DNA of 64,000 nucleotides, from the NCBI GenBank assembly GCA_031308135.1, contig JAHLJT010002630.1, positions 100,065,608 to 100,129,607 of the forward strand, read 5' to 3'. Under the pieces are notes generated by a model that did no database searches, was not told the origin of the DNA, and saw only the letters and a program-made list of their open reading frames with translations. This DNA comes from Acheta domesticus (taxonomy: Eukaryota > Arthropoda > Insecta > Orthoptera > Gryllidae). Made by a program: the position numbers and the translations under genes. Below are positions 10,699-22,785 of this stretch, in pieces; position 1 is the first letter of the stretch, and each line of letters opens with the position of its first letter.

Positions 10699-13044
10699 AC
10701 CTCCAATTTTGAGATGTTTTTTTTCTTCCCACTCCAAACTAAAATGAAGTCGTGCTTCCAGCTCTGTCAACTGTAGGTACATAGGGCCTTTGCTCCACAA
10801 CCTGATTCCCTCAACATCCATATAAGAGTACATCATCACGACGTCATCAGTGTCCCTGATGGACAATGTTGCGCCTCCGAGGTCCGTGGAGCGAGTTGCC
10901 ACCAGCGCCTTGGCCTCGCGCGCGCACGCCTCACTGCGCTCCTCACACTGGGTGAGCCACTCCCCGCTCCCCCCAACGACATCGACGGCCAGCGGCCCCC
11001 ACCGCCCCTCCCCCACCCGTTCGCGCAGCAGCAGCCCGCGGAAGCCCTGGTGGCGCTGCCATAGCGCGGCCAGCACGCGCCGCCCCGCACGCAGCTGCGC
11101 CCCAGCCACGCCCCCCTCCGCGCGCCCGGCCTCGCGCACGCGCCCCCCGCCGCTCCTTTGCTCCTGCTGCGAACCCCGCTCGCCCTCCAGGTCTTCCTCA
11201 AGGAGCTTCTTCACACGCCTCCCGCCGCTCCTTTGTTCCTGCTGCGAACCCCGCTCGCCCTCCAGGTCTTCCTCAAGGAGCTTCTTCACACGCCTCCCGC
11301 CGCTCGTTTGTTCCTGCTGCGAACCCCGCTCGCCCTCCAGGTCTTCCTCAAGGAGCTTCTTCACACGCCTCCCGCCGCTCGTTTGTTCCTGCTGCGAACC
11401 CCGCTCGCCCTCCAGGTCTTCCTCAAGGAGCTTCTTCACACGCCTCCCGCCGCTCGTTTGTTCCTGCTGCGAACCCCGCTCGCCCTCCAGGTCTTCCTCA
11501 GGGAGCTTCTTCACGCGCCCCCCGCCGCTCGTTTGTTCCTGCTGCGAACCCCGCTCGCCCTCCAGGTCTTCCTCAAGGAGCTTCTTCACGCGCCTCCCGC
11601 CGCTCCTTTGTTCCTGCTGCGAACCCCGCTCGCCCTCCAGGTCTTCCTCAAGGAGCTTCTTCACACGCCTCCCGCCGCTCGTTTGTTCCTGCTGCGAACC
11701 CCGCTCGCCCTCCAGGTCTTCCTCAAGGAGCTTCTTCACACGCCTCCCGCCGCTCGTTTGTTCCTGCTGCGAACCCCGCTCGCCCTCCAGGTCTTCCTCA
11801 GGGAGCTTCTTCACGCGCCCCCCGCCGCTCGTTTGTTCCTGCTGCGAACCCCGCTCGCCCTCCAGGTCTTCCTCAAGGAGCTTCTTCACACGCCTCCCGC
11901 CGCTCGTTTGTTCCTGCTGCGAACCCCGCTCGCCCTCCAGGTCTTCCTCAGGGAGCTTCTTCACGCGCCCCCCGCCGCTCCTTTGTTCCTGCTGCGAACC
12001 CCGCTCGCCCTCCAGGTCTTCCTCAAGGAGCTTCTTCACACGCCTCCCGCCGCTCGTTTGTTCCTGCTGCGAACCCCGCTCGCCCTCCAGGTCTCCCTCA
12101 AGGAGCTTCTTCACACGCCTCCCGCCGCTCGTTTGTTCCTGCTGCGAACCCCGCTCGCCCTTCAGGTCTTCCTCAAGGAGCTTCTTCAGACGCCTCCCGC
12201 CGCTCGTTTGTTCTTGCTGCGAACCCCGCTCGCCCTCCAGGTCTTCCTCAAGGAGCTTCTTCACACGCCTCCCGCCGCTCGTTTGTTCCTGCTGCGAACC
12301 CCGCTCGCCCTTCAGGTCTTCCTCAAGGAGCTTCTTCACACGCCTCCCGCCGCTCGTTTGTTCTTGCTGCCAACCCCGCTCGCCCTCATCATCTTCCTCA
12401 GAAATCTTCTGTGAATTCTTCTCGTTTTTATTATCTTCCTCCAGAAGTCTTTGCGATCGCCACTTTTTCTGCGGATTACGTGCAAAAGATTTATCTGAAT
12501 GCCAGTCACCTCCTAGGTTTTCTTCGAAATGATTCAGCGATCCCCAGTCGTGATGCAAACGGTGATCCTCATGAAGCAGCGTCTGACGTCGCCCGTTGTC
12601 CTCCATGAGGCGTTGCCATCGCTCGCCTTCCTTCCGGAGAGTCTGAGGTGACAAATCGTCTCCTTTTTTACTTTTTCTCTTTGGATCCGCTGGGAAGGGA
12701 TTGTGAGATTTCAGTGTGTCCCCCTCGTTTCTATTCTCCCTCTGAGTTCTTTGTAAATTGAAGTTGTCATTTTTACGTTTCTCCAAGTTGTTCTTGAATG
12801 GTTTGTCTTCCCGCAGGTCGTTCAGAAAATTATGCGTTTTCCCCATAATGCTTTTAATTTCTCTATTTGCAAGAAGACGATTTTTACCTTTCTTAACGAC
12901 ATTGTTTTGTAAACTTTCGTGGTTATTTGTGTTCATTTCCTGCTTGCATTTGTCATTGCCTGGTCTCCTTCCAATTGCCAGAACGACTGGCGCTGAAGAA
13001 CTTAATTGAAGGTTTCTATACGAGATGGCGTCATCTGTTAATAT
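10699..13044 (-). CDS. Gene 1 exon B: IR amino-terminal domain with 25-residue repeat array and start of lobe S1
   Basis: The acceptor is TTATTTTACAG before ATA at 13044, giving ILTDDAISYRNLQL, which aligns with exon B2. The frame is open for 782 codons. Residues 1-215 are charged and diverged from B2 after NLQLSSSAPVVLAIGR. Residues about 217-633 are the 75-bp array. Residues about 634-725 are a GC-rich segment almost identical to B2 (REAGRAEGGVAGAQLRAGRR ... ATRSTDLGGA). The end (IRLWSKGPMYLQLTELEARL, then HFSLEW) matches the S1 pattern before exon C. The donor is uncertain: phase 0 requires GGT|GTGTAA at 10699, while GAG|GTGTGT two bases upstream looks stronger but gives phase 1. No stop or frameshift interrupts this copy. 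Confidence 0.8.
11146..12392 (-). repeat. In-frame 75-bp coding array, gene 1 (~16 units)
   Basis: The period is exactly 75 bases (25 codons), for example CCCGCCGCTC recurring at 11221 and 11296. Each unit encodes KKLLEEDLEGERGSQQEQ followed by TSGGRRV. Sixteen full units and a diverged partial unit at the N-terminal edge are present. Variants include Leu to Pro (KKLPEED, three units), Thr to Arg (QEQRSGG) and LKG or EGD changes, more than in gene 2. The unit is rich in K, E, R and Q and could form charged helix or coiled coil separated by SGG linkers. Confidence 0.95.
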
Positions 13045-13624
13045 CTGTAAAATAACCAAAATGTTTAAATGCTGTATATTACTGATGTTGCCTTTTCACT
13101 CTCGCACTAGCTCTCTAACGTTTAGTAGAATAGCGCTACAGCTATTTCAGGAGTATCGTCTGGTTTCACCCTATCCCCGTCAGTAAAGGGATATTAGATA
13201 AGGGCGAGTCATGGTGAGGAAAGAAGGATCGAGAGAAAACCATAAGACGGTGTTTAACACATTAATTGTTTCCAAAGAATTGCAGAAACAGCGAAAAACA
13301 ACAGTAGAAGCAATGAGCCACAAGATTTCTCATCCAGATGGTTACAACGTCCGGCAAAGCACATTAGTCGAGTCTACGGCGGTTCCTTCGGAACTTCCTA
13401 ACGTTCAAGGGTTTCCATGACTGAGGGGTATTCCCGCATAAGGCGGTAGAAAGTTCCCTAAAATCAAATAGCATATGAGTATTTTAACTATCACCAACAT
13501 AAAAATAATTTTTTTGAAAGATTTCTAAACACCCATCTCACTAAAACCATCCCTGAAAATCCAAATTTGTTTTTCTTATTTTAATTTTTTCGTCGGCATA
13601 AAATTAATTTTTCTCAGTGGCGCT
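13045..13624. other. Gene 1 intron A-B, unassigned part
   Basis: An open frame at 13211-13420 on the plus strand has no recognisable family. Nothing else is visible before the dispersed repeat. Confidence 0.4.
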
Positions 13625-16190
13625 CTAGTGGCGCTACAACGGCACATACTTTCCCGTGTCATTGGAAATAGCAACATAGGATTGAAATATTGCACTTTCT
13701 GGGCTACTAACATCTTAGCTATTATTGGAAAACGTATGGCCTACAATTCAACCAAGAAGCGAACAACTCACTGTTTCCTTCGCAGTGTTTTCAAAACTAT
13801 GTGAATTCTACAACTGCATGAAAATATAATACAAAAGGTTTGTAAACTTGTATTGGAAAAAATGCCTGATACCATACAGCTAAATCAAGTCACAACCATG
13901 ATAAGTAATTCAAAGAAATTCGCGACAGTGAACGGAATTCCATTGTTGCATTCCCTGCATTGGCGATACTCCCTTAAAGAGCTAGCAATTTTTATTTCAA
14001 ATATTTCAAAATAAATAATTTCTGAAACATTAATGTGTAAATGTATAACAAAAGGTCGAATGTAAAAACGAACAAAAAAATAATATACAAAATTGCAAAT
14101 TCTAATTTACGACGAATCTGGCTGTCTGAAACGCAGTAAATTTGCAGCGAGCTATTATGTTTGTCAGGAAATTATAGAAAAACTACTCGTGTTTTCAAAA
14201 CTTAAGCATTACCTTATTTGAAGATGTAGTTTTGATAAATACATTTCACTGAGAAAACCATCTGTTCTCTACCGCCGCCAAAAATACAGGGTTTTGACAT
14301 TTTCTTAATTTTTCGGTTTCCTAATGGTAGAACAGAAATATTAATTCTAGAATATTAAAGAACACAAAAACCTTGTCCTAAATGGCAAATTCCTTTTAAA
14401 AATTTGTAGCCGTTTTTAAGAAAATGTCGTTTAAGCGCTACTAAAATTGCGAAATTTGAAACTCTTTTTCACAGACAATTTTTAAGTTTTCAAAAAACTT
14501 TATTTGAAGTCATTTAAAGCGCTTACACTCATAAATATAACAATGTTTACAAATTGCTGGTAATGTGCATATTAAAAATATTAGAGAACTTTACATATGT
14601 GTAATAATTGAAAAAACAAAAATATAACTCAAAATAAACTTAAGTCATATTAAAAAGTGCAATTAGCACTATCCGTTCGAAAAGTTTGAAGAAAAAATTT
14701 GGTGCCATTTATGAGAAAATGGCGTTTGAGCGTTTCTGAAAATGCGGAATTTTTAACTAGTTTTCACAGAAAACAGTTGAGTTTTCGAGAAACTTTACAT
14801 GACATTATTTAAAGCACATATACTCATTAATATAATTATGTGAACAAATCGTCGCTAATGTAAAGTTTACTGACGTGAGAGGCATGTCAAAAAAAAGAAC
14901 ATTTTTGCAGTTTAAAAAAAGAATAGAGCAATATGGCGTTTATGCCATCTAATAAAGTACATTTAGCACTATCCCTACCAAAAGTTTAAAGAACAAATTG
15001 GACCCGTTTTTAAGAAAATGTTGTGTTTTTGTAAGTTTTGAAAAATATACATATTGTACGCAATATTGCTCGAAAACTACTAAAATTATCAAAAAAATGT
15101 ACATGATCTAAAAGAAGGAACTCACTTTGCAGAACTAATTTTATTAGGAAGAAAAATGTATATCCTCAATTTTGTTCTTGTAGAAAGACGCCGAAAAAGA
15201 TTCAAACTTTTGCAATTTTCGAAAATTCAGGGTTAACCGTGAAAATCGGATCTATGCCCGATTCCTGTACGTATGCCGAAAAGTAAAAATTTGGAGCAGT
15301 TGTTAAAAAATATACTTTTTTGGAAATTACATAAATTTCAAACAAAAAATATGCGAAAGCTACTCGTATTTATCAAACAATTGTAGGTGTTCTTTTTTAA
15401 AGAGCAGATTTTTTACAACAGACTAAGTCAAAAATTTCTATCTTCAATTCCAAATGATGGATATGTCGCTGGAAGTGGAACCAGCACCATACTTTTTACC
15501 GTTCCTTGATACATTTGAGGACAAATATTAACAAAAACATTTCAAGTGGTTTTTGACAAAAAATGGTTTGAAAATTAAATAGCCTATGTTTCATGAAATA
15601 TTCCACGGAAACTACACTTCTTTTCGAAAAATTAAACATGAACTTCTTTCAAGATCCGACTTTATAGAGTAGGAAGATGCCAAAAAATTGCACTAATGCA
15701 ATTTTGGAAATTTGTTTTAACGCTTTTGAGACCTGCACCATGCCCCTATACGTCCGATATGCGGTTTGAGGACAAAGTTTAATTAAAAAACTTGGAGAAA
15801 TTTTGTGAGAAACTTTTGGAAACGTTGTAGAGGCCTCATGTAAAATACCCTCAAAAAACAAAATATCCGTTTGAAATTCCCAAAGCCTTAAGTTCGTACA
15901 GATCGATTGGGGAAAATCAATTTGGAGAAAATCGGCTTAATGGTTAAGGCGCTAGTATTGCCCACAGATGGGCAGACGATACGCCTCCAATCGGATTTCA
16001 GGTATCAAAGACCCGCAAAACATGATTCTGGCTACATCATATATTAGAGGAAGTAATTTACGACACATAGTAACATAATTTTTTCATTGGTTCGTTACCA
16101 GGATCCAGCAGTAAGAGTTTTTCTGCCGAAAATTCGCCGTTTTCCGGTGCATTATTATTCAACTTTCTCTTCTTATTAAGTAAGTGCGAA
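13625..16190 (+). repeat. AT-rich dispersed repeat, near full-length copy
   Basis: It starts with CTAGTGGCGCTACAACGGCA at about 13627 and ends near 16150 with TCTGCCGAAAATTCGCCGTT. It contains the block AATTAGCACTATCC followed by TGAGAAAATGGCGTTTGAGC more than once in diverged form, at about 14430, 14720 and 15010, i.e. an internal period of about 290 bases. The GATGGGCAGACGATACG segment near 15965 corresponds to GATGGACAGACG in other copies. No protein-coding region is visible. Confidence 0.8.
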
Positions 16191-17153
16191 GAAGTAAAAA
16201 TGAAAGTTCGCAGGTTGTGACATACAAATCCGATTATTGCGACACATTAAAAACGTGAATAATTGGGAAAGGTTCCGTTCAAGGCATTTCAAACCAGGTG
16301 CATGGCTGGTCAAGAAGTGTAGAAGCCGAAATCTGTGTAAAATAAGTAAAGGAACACTACCGAAATAATCTTTAACAAAATAATTAATGGGATTTTCTAT
16401 GCATTTTGATTTTAGCGCTCAGCAATATGGGATTGATTCCTCTCGCACAGTGCCAGGTCTATAATGCTTTAACACTGTTCGGGTGATAGCTGTTCGAAGC
16501 TGAAATCTACTTTAAATCGGGTTTCAATTTTAAAACACTTAATTTTTTACACAGAGCAATGTAATCACGGATTCCAGGTCTGTAAACGTATTTATACGTA
16601 TACAGGTCTGTATACGTATTCAAGAATTCAGAAAGGGAAAAACCTTTCTCTCCTTGGAAACTATTACAAATGCGTTCGATTTGACATTCTCGCACTTACT
16701 TTGTAATAAGAGAGAGTATTGTAATCGTGCGTGAGAAAACGGCAAATTTTTAAACAGCATCTTTTCTTCACGAGCCCTAGTCACGAACAAGTGATCGGGT
16801 TTCTACTTGTAGTAACGTGCTTCCTCAAACACATTGTGTAGTCAGAATTGTGGGTCCTTGATACGGAAAAATCTATTGGCGGCAAAACTGTCTGTCTGAC
16901 CATCTGTCCGTCTGCTATAGTCAATGCTAACGCCTAAACCAAAACTATGCCATCGATTTTGTCTGTAGCCATCCATTTTGTCATCCAACTTCAGTTTCCT
17001 TTATTATTGATTTATTGATTTTAATTTGGGAAAATGTATTTAAAATGAGAAATCCTACGCATTTCTCTTATATAATTTCCACAAAGCCAATTTTCAACCT
17101 CTCATTGAAAATTGAGATGCAAATTTAGCATCCTCAATTGAACACTAACTGAC
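16191..17153. other. Gene 1 intron A-B, proximal part
   Basis: AT-rich sequence with a short palindromic stretch of GTATACGTATT near 16600. A second, reverse-oriented fragment of the dispersed repeat end lies at about 16730-16960 (GAGAAAACGGCAAATTTT, CTGTCTGACCATCTGTCCG). No exon was seen. Confidence 0.45.
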
Positions 17154-17645
17154 CGTCCTGAAGTGGTCATATACTGCGTCCTTGGTGTGTAGGAGCAGGA
17201 AGGCGAGAAGGTGTTGGTGGCGGTGTGCCGCTAGCACGTAGCCGCCCTGCCTCTCCAGCCACGCGGGCGCCTTGACTTGCTTCAAAAGTGATGGAGACGG
17301 GCGCCACAGCAGCAGCGGCGCCGCGGCGCGGGCGTGCAGGGCGCGTAGCCAGCGCGGGCCGTCGCCCAGGTCCACCACGCCCACCGCCCGGCCCCCACCC
17401 AGCGCCCACTGCACGCCCGCCACGGGCGGCCCCGCCCCCGCCCACGGCACACACACGCCCCGCGCCTCCACCCCCGCCCACGCCCCCCACAGCGCCGCCG
17501 CCAGCGCCAGCCCCAGGGCTCGAAGCCCCGCCCCCGCGCCCCGCCGCCTTCCCCGCGCCTCTTCCCCGGCCCACGCCTCCCACAGCGCCAGCGCCAGGGT
17601 TCGAAGCCAGGCCTCGCCGCCTCGAAGCAGCCCCTTCCCGCCCAT
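17154..17645 (-). CDS. Gene 1 exon A: IR signal peptide and start of amino-terminal domain
   Basis: ATG at 17645 is chosen because gene 2 has an in-frame TGA just upstream of the matching ATG, although the gene 1 frame stays open to 17819. The exon encodes 164 residues and ends with KDAVYDHFRT at a phase-0 donor ACG|GTCAGT. Residues about 13-26 (WLRTLALALWEAWA) form a signal-peptide-like core, and a second similar hydrophobic stretch (LRALGLALAAALWGAWAG) follows at about 40. SPSLLKQVKAPAWLERQGGY is almost identical to gene 2. Composition is extremely rich in Gly, Ala and Arg. From about 17220 to 17393 it is identical by eye to exon A2. A receptor role is inferred from linkage to exons B-D. 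Confidence 0.75.
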
Positions 17646-17886
17646 AGCAGCGCTCTTCGCCTGTTTGCAGTCACCTCGTTGCGACACCGCTGCCTTACGA
17701 AAGGCACCGACACGCCCGTCCTCCTTACGACAGTCGTTCGCCACGGCGGCAGAACGAATCACTTCGCTCTCCACGGACACAGTTGGCGAACATCTCGAAG
17801 CACGGAGTTGAGTCACCATTGCTGCAAATGTGGCAACAATGAGAATGTTTTTTATCTCCGGACATTTCGAGAGTCGTCAATTTGTT
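17646..17886 (-). promoter_or_regulatory. Conserved 5' flank of gene 1
   Basis: About 240 bases upstream of the ATG match the flank of gene 2 (63533-63772) closely, for example CTCCACGGACACAG, GAAGCACGGAGTTGAGTCA and AAATGTGGCAACAATGAGA. Similarity resumes at 18956-19035 after the inserted element. It presumably holds the 5' UTR and core promoter; no TATA box is obvious. Confidence 0.55.
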
Positions 17887-17894
17887 TGTCATAT

Positions 17895-18955
17895 CTTGGG
17901 CTGTAATTTACATGCATTTGCATATTTTTTTCTGTTAGCTAAAACAACCCGTTTCAACGCATTTTGTACGTTTTGAGGCATTTAGAATCAATTTAAGATA
18001 TTTGTATTTCGAATATTTTCGCATATATCTCTATAATAGCATATTTTTGCAATTTGGGCCATATTTGCATATTTTTGTTGCGTATTCGCCCCTCATCCGC
18101 GAAAAGAAGCCCAACAGTTGCAGTTCCGTCAGCGTGTAAGCGACACTGACAGTTCTCTCGTCACGTGCAAGGGTACATCACATGACCTGCTCTGAAGCAA
18201 TGGGCTTCCGAGGATTTGTTTGCGTTGCCATAGCCACGGATCAGCGTTGCCGCTCTCCTGACTCGTACGAAGTCGCTCGAGAAGCACGCCAAGACCTGCC
18301 ATCGTCAGTATCTGTTGAAACGAAATGTGCATTCGCCGAGCGCCAATGCGTGCCCACACATGGCCCAAACGTGGAGTAGTGTTAAAAGAGTCAAGCCCGT
18401 GAATTTATTTAAGGCACAGACGACCTGGGAGTGCTGTGCGTCATTTGTTCGTTGAGTAGTGAAGGGCACCAACCAGAGCTGATGCATAATGTTTTCAAAG
18501 CCTGAATTTGATATGTCCCATTTTTTTCAATTTACTAACGTTTTTCTTTTAATCAAATATCGCTGGCTCACAAGTGAAACGCATTAAATTGATATTTTCA
18601 AGTTTTAAGTGATTTGATTTTTGTGTTCTAGATTTTATTGTAATTGAGAGGAAGTTATATTTTTGTTGCAATACCCATATTTTTTATTTTGTGAAATGTA
18701 GCACATCATTTGCATCATCCATTATTTCCCTAAGAAATTAGTGTTCTTCAAAATTAAGCCATTGACTTAATGTGTTTGTCGCTTATAACAATTTATATGA
18801 TTTCTGTATCGTTTTGTGCAGTAAACATATTTTCCACATTACACTTTACATTACACTATTTCGCATATTTTCCTTTATATTTGCATATATTACCAAATAT
18901 ATTTACATATATATGTGCATATATCGCTGTTTTATTGCATATAAATCACAGCCCC
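17895..18955. mobile_element. Non-autonomous hAT-like insertion upstream of gene 1
   Basis: The left end CTTGGGCTGTAATTTACATG and the reverse complement of the right end, CTGGGGCTGTGATTTATATG, form imperfect TIRs. GTCATAT flanks both sides; if one more base is taken the duplication is 8 bases with one mismatch (TGTCATAT / AGTCATAT), the hAT length. Gene 2 keeps an uninterrupted equivalent at about 63772-63785 (TTGTCATGTCATTTTC), which acts as an empty site. The interior has many TTTGCATATTT motifs and no transposase. Confidence 0.75.
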
Positions 18956-19035
18956 AGTCATATCATTTTCTCCTACCTGGATGTTTGTTGCTGACAACAA
19001 TGAACCTTACTCGATCAGAACCTATAATTTTAACA

Positions 19036-19454
19036 AATAATTCAGAACTTATAATTATAACGAATCGCCGCTAATGTAAATAAGACTGTAATGTAAGTAA
19101 TAAGAAGTTATTAAAGAGTGCAATTAGCACTATCCGCTCCAAACGTTTGAAGAACAAATTTGGAGCCATTTTTGAGAAAATGGCCTCTGAGCATTTCTAA
19201 AAACACGGAATTTTTAGCAACTTTTCACAGAAAACTTTACTTGACATTAATTAAAGCGCTAATGTAAATATTATATTAAACTCTTTAATATTAATGTCAA
19301 CAAATCGTCGCTAATGTAAATATTAAGGACGTGAGAGACAAGTCAAAAAATTACATTTTTACAATTTTTTAATAAAAACAAGGAATAGAGCAATATGGCG
19401 TTTATGTCATCTAATAGAGTACATTAAGCACTAACCCCACCAAAATTAATGAAA
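19036..19454 (+). repeat. Dispersed repeat fragment
   Basis: CGAATCGCCGCTAATGTAAA, the AATTAGCACTATCCGCTCCA block and GCAATATGGCGTTTATGTCA all occur in the dispersed repeat family in this order, so this is an internal fragment abutting the next copy. Confidence 0.6.
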
Positions 19455-20540
19455 CTAGTGGTGCTACAACAGCGCATACTTTCCCGTCTTATTGGAAGCA
19501 GCTACGTAGGACTGAAATATTGCGCTTTCTGCCTTACTAACATCTTAGCTGTTATTTGAAAACGTCCAATTCAAATAAGAAGCGAACAACTCACTGTTTC
19601 CATCGCAGTGTTGTCAAAACTATGTGAATTCTCTAACTGCATAAAAATATAATACCAAAGTTTTGTAAATTTGTATTGGAAAAAGACTGATACCATACAG
19701 CTATACCAAGTCAAAACAATGATAGGTAATTCAGAGAAATTCGCAACAGCGAAAGGGCCCCAGCATTCCCAGCATTGTCGACGCTGCCTTAAAGAGCTAG
19801 CAATTTTTATTTACAATATTTGTAAAGAAATAATTTCTTTAAATATTAATGTGTTAACAAAAGGTCGTATGTACAATCAAACAAAGAAATGATGTACAAA
19901 ATTGCAAATTCTAATTTACGAGGCATCCGGCTGTCTGAAGAGCAGTAATTTTGCAGCGGGCCATTATGTTTGTCACGAAATTATATTATTGTTGATAAAC
20001 ACATTTCATTGAGAAAACCAGCTGCCTTCTATCGCCGCCCAATGTACATTTTTTGACATTTTCTTAGTTTTTCGGTTTTTTTATTGTAGAATAGAAATAT
20101 TAATATTAAAATATTAAAGATCATTAAAAACTCGTCATAAATGGCAATTTTCTTTGAAACTTTTGAAGCCGTTTTTATGAAAATTGCGTTTAAGCATTAC
20201 TAAAAATACGAAATTAAAGCTCTTTTTCACAGAAAATGTTTGAGTTTTCAAAAACTTCATTAAAATCATTTGAAGCCCTTACATTCACAAATATAATTAT
20301 GTTTACAAATTGCTGGTAATGTGCATATTAAAGATTTGAGAAACCTTTCAAAAAAATTACATTTGCATAATTTTTTAAAAAAATACCCCGAAATGAAGTT
20401 TCCGTCATAATAAAGAGTGCAATTAGCACTATCCGTTCCTAAAGTTTGAAGAAACAATATGGTGCCATTTATGAGAAACTGGCATTTGAGCGTTTCTGAA
20501 AATGCGAAATTTTGAGCTAGTTTTTGTAAACAGGATTATA
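19455..20540 (+). repeat. Dispersed repeat, 5' part
   Basis: It begins ACTAGTGGTGCTACAACAGC and follows the family through the first two internal blocks, then breaks off within the second. It joins a reverse-oriented copy at about 20540. Confidence 0.7.
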
Positions 20541-21780
20541 TTTGTGAGTTTAAGTGCTTCAAATTAAGTTTTTTGTAAACTCAAAACTTTTCTGTTGAAA
20601 ACAGCTCCAAATTTTGCATTTTTAATGGCGCTTAAACGCCATTTTCTTAAAAAGCAGCTGGAAATTTTTAAAGAATAGTGCCATTTGGGACGAGGGTTTA
20701 GTGTTCTTGAATTTTCTAAAAATAGTATTTGCGTTCTACCATTAGGAAACAGGAAAATTAATAAAATGTGAAAAAAAAGTACTTTGCCATCAATCGGTAA
20801 TTGATGGCAGCTGGCACGAATGTGTGGCAATTCTGAATAGCTTGCCGAGACACAAGAAAATAGAAAACTAATACGGGAAAACCTGTGCCATTCTCTAGCA
20901 CCACTAGTTTACTTTGTCGTCTTACGAATACTTCGTAAGAAGAGAAACTTTTGTAATCGTACGCCGGAAAACGTGAAATTATCGACAGAGAAACGCTTAT
21001 AGCTGGGGTCTGGCAACGAAAAAGTGGATACATTCTATTGCTAAATTAAAAAAAATCCTCTTACTCGTGGGGTAGCCAAAATCTATGTTCTGTTGCTTCA
21101 TGATACTCAAAAAACGATTGACGGCAATACGTCCGTCTGTGGTCAACGCTAGCGCCTAAATCTTTCAAACGATTTTCTTCAAAATCGATATTCCCCAATC
21201 GATTTGGCTGATGTCAAGGCTTTTGGAATTTTAAACCGATATTTTAACTTTGGGGGGTACTTTACATGAAGTCGTTGGACATTTTCAAAATTTTCAAGAA
21301 AATGGCTCCAAATGTGTTGATTAAATTTTGTTATTGTATAGTGCGAAGAACGTTGAAGAGAATGATGCAGATGTCATTTTCGTTGATATCTCCAATTTTT
21401 CGAAGATTGCAAAAAAATGCCAAAACTGCAAAAATGAAGATAGAGATGTTTGCTTCAAACAAATTCGGTTGTACAAAATTAGCACTTTAAATATGGTCAT
21501 GTACACTTTTTCCAAGAAACGAGTAGTTTTTGCGTAAATTGCGTTAGAAATTTACCAAAATTTTGTTTCTCAAAAACGGCTCCACATTTTTCTTTAAATT
21601 TCTTGTAAGAATAGAGTAAAATACACTTATTAAGTTGGCATATGTCCTAATTTCACGATTTTTTCCGACTTTCCGAAAATTGCAAAAGTTTGAATTTTTT
21701 TCGGGCTACAACTACAAAATTAAAGATAGAGATTTTGTCAAATAAAAGTCTGCTATGTCGCTGGTAAAGTCACCAAAACG
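20541..21780 (-). repeat. Two abutting reverse-oriented dispersed repeat pieces
   Basis: 20541-20910 is the reverse complement of the family's 5' part and ends with AGCACCACTAGTTT. 20911-21780 is the reverse complement of the 3' part, with GCCGGAAAACGTGAAATT, a CCGTCTGTGGTCAACG stretch and CGATTTTCTTCAAAATCGAT. Confidence 0.65.
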
Positions 21781-22785
21781 ACAAAGATATCACCATATTC
21801 AAATAATGATTATTTCATGTTGAAAATATGTGGGGAGGTTTGGAAATTAAAGAAATACAAAAAATATTATTCATTATATATGATTATATTTATATTTTAC
21901 AGCAAAGACCTATATTTTTATAATATCAAAGTATGAATTAAGACTGTTTACATAACGATACAGGAATACAATTACATGGGTGCTGTTGGGTAAGAGATAG
22001 TGTAAGAGTTATGAAGCATAACAGATAAGAGGTATCTTTGTATTACTCATTCTAATGACTGAAACGGAGATAAAGATTTTGATTTGAATGAATCTACTTT
22101 ATTCAGTTTCGATTAAGATGTTCTAATTATTTTTTACGACTTTTCTCCCAAAAAATTCCATTAAAGGCAAACAACATCAAATTTAGTGATAAAATGCCCA
22201 ACCTGGCAACACTGACATCTATATATTCGACGACCGTTAATATCTAGACGTTCTGTGACTGCTATTCTACGTCTTCGGGAGAAGGTCATTTCATTCGCGT
22301 AACCGCGGAAAGGACTGAAAGAACAGAAAATTGTGCATATTGGGCCTTCAGCTTGAGACGCTGTATGAACATACCAATTCCTAAGCAATCCCTTAAAACT
22401 ATATATATATTATAACGCAAAACTTGCAGAAACTCTTTGGAATATGTTTCTATATACACATATTAGCATTAGTTCTTAAATCTATGCTATTTCCCTTCAA
22501 TTACATTGCAATTTTTCCGGGGGAGGCGGGACCGGCGTTGAACTACCTTCGGAGCTTTCCGGGATTCGGAATGGCGTTGGAGTGCAACCGTTAAACAAAA
22601 CGAAGCAGAAGTGCTCGCATCAACATGGCCAATCAATGAGGCAAACTCTGAAATTTTTCTAATTCCAAAATACCACCGGCCCCAATTATTTCGTATTCTT
22701 TTTCTCTATACTGCCCATAGATTTGCGCTCATAGTTCTTCTTGATTGCTAATGTCCCAGAAGTGCTCGCACGAAAAACAAGAGCG
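21781..22785. other. Intergenic DNA downstream of gene 2, unassigned
   Basis: No coding sequence is recognised. The 22500-22650 stretch is GC-richer. Possible polyadenylation signals for the minus-strand gene 2 cannot be assigned with confidence. Confidence 0.4.

Noticed and set aside
10850..12532. Long plus-strand open frames over the gene 1 array (560 and 418 codons)
   Set aside because: They are the antisense of the 75-bp coding array. A period divisible by three and stop-free in other frames makes any frame open, and the minus strand matches the paralogue and IR flanks.
15940..15965. tRNA A-box-like TTAATGGTTAAGGCGCT in the dispersed repeat
   Set aside because: No B box at the proper distance and not conserved among copies, so a tRNA-derived SINE is not supported.
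17272..17811. Pro/Ala/Arg-rich plus-strand frames opposite exons A1 and A2
   Set aside because: Low-complexity antisense of GC-rich coding exons; the minus-strand frame has a start, signal peptide and consensus donor.
17646..17819. N-terminal extension of exon A1 upstream of 17645
   Set aside because: The frame is open only because TGA in gene 2 is CGA here; the extension is not conserved and the signal peptide begins at the 17645 ATG.
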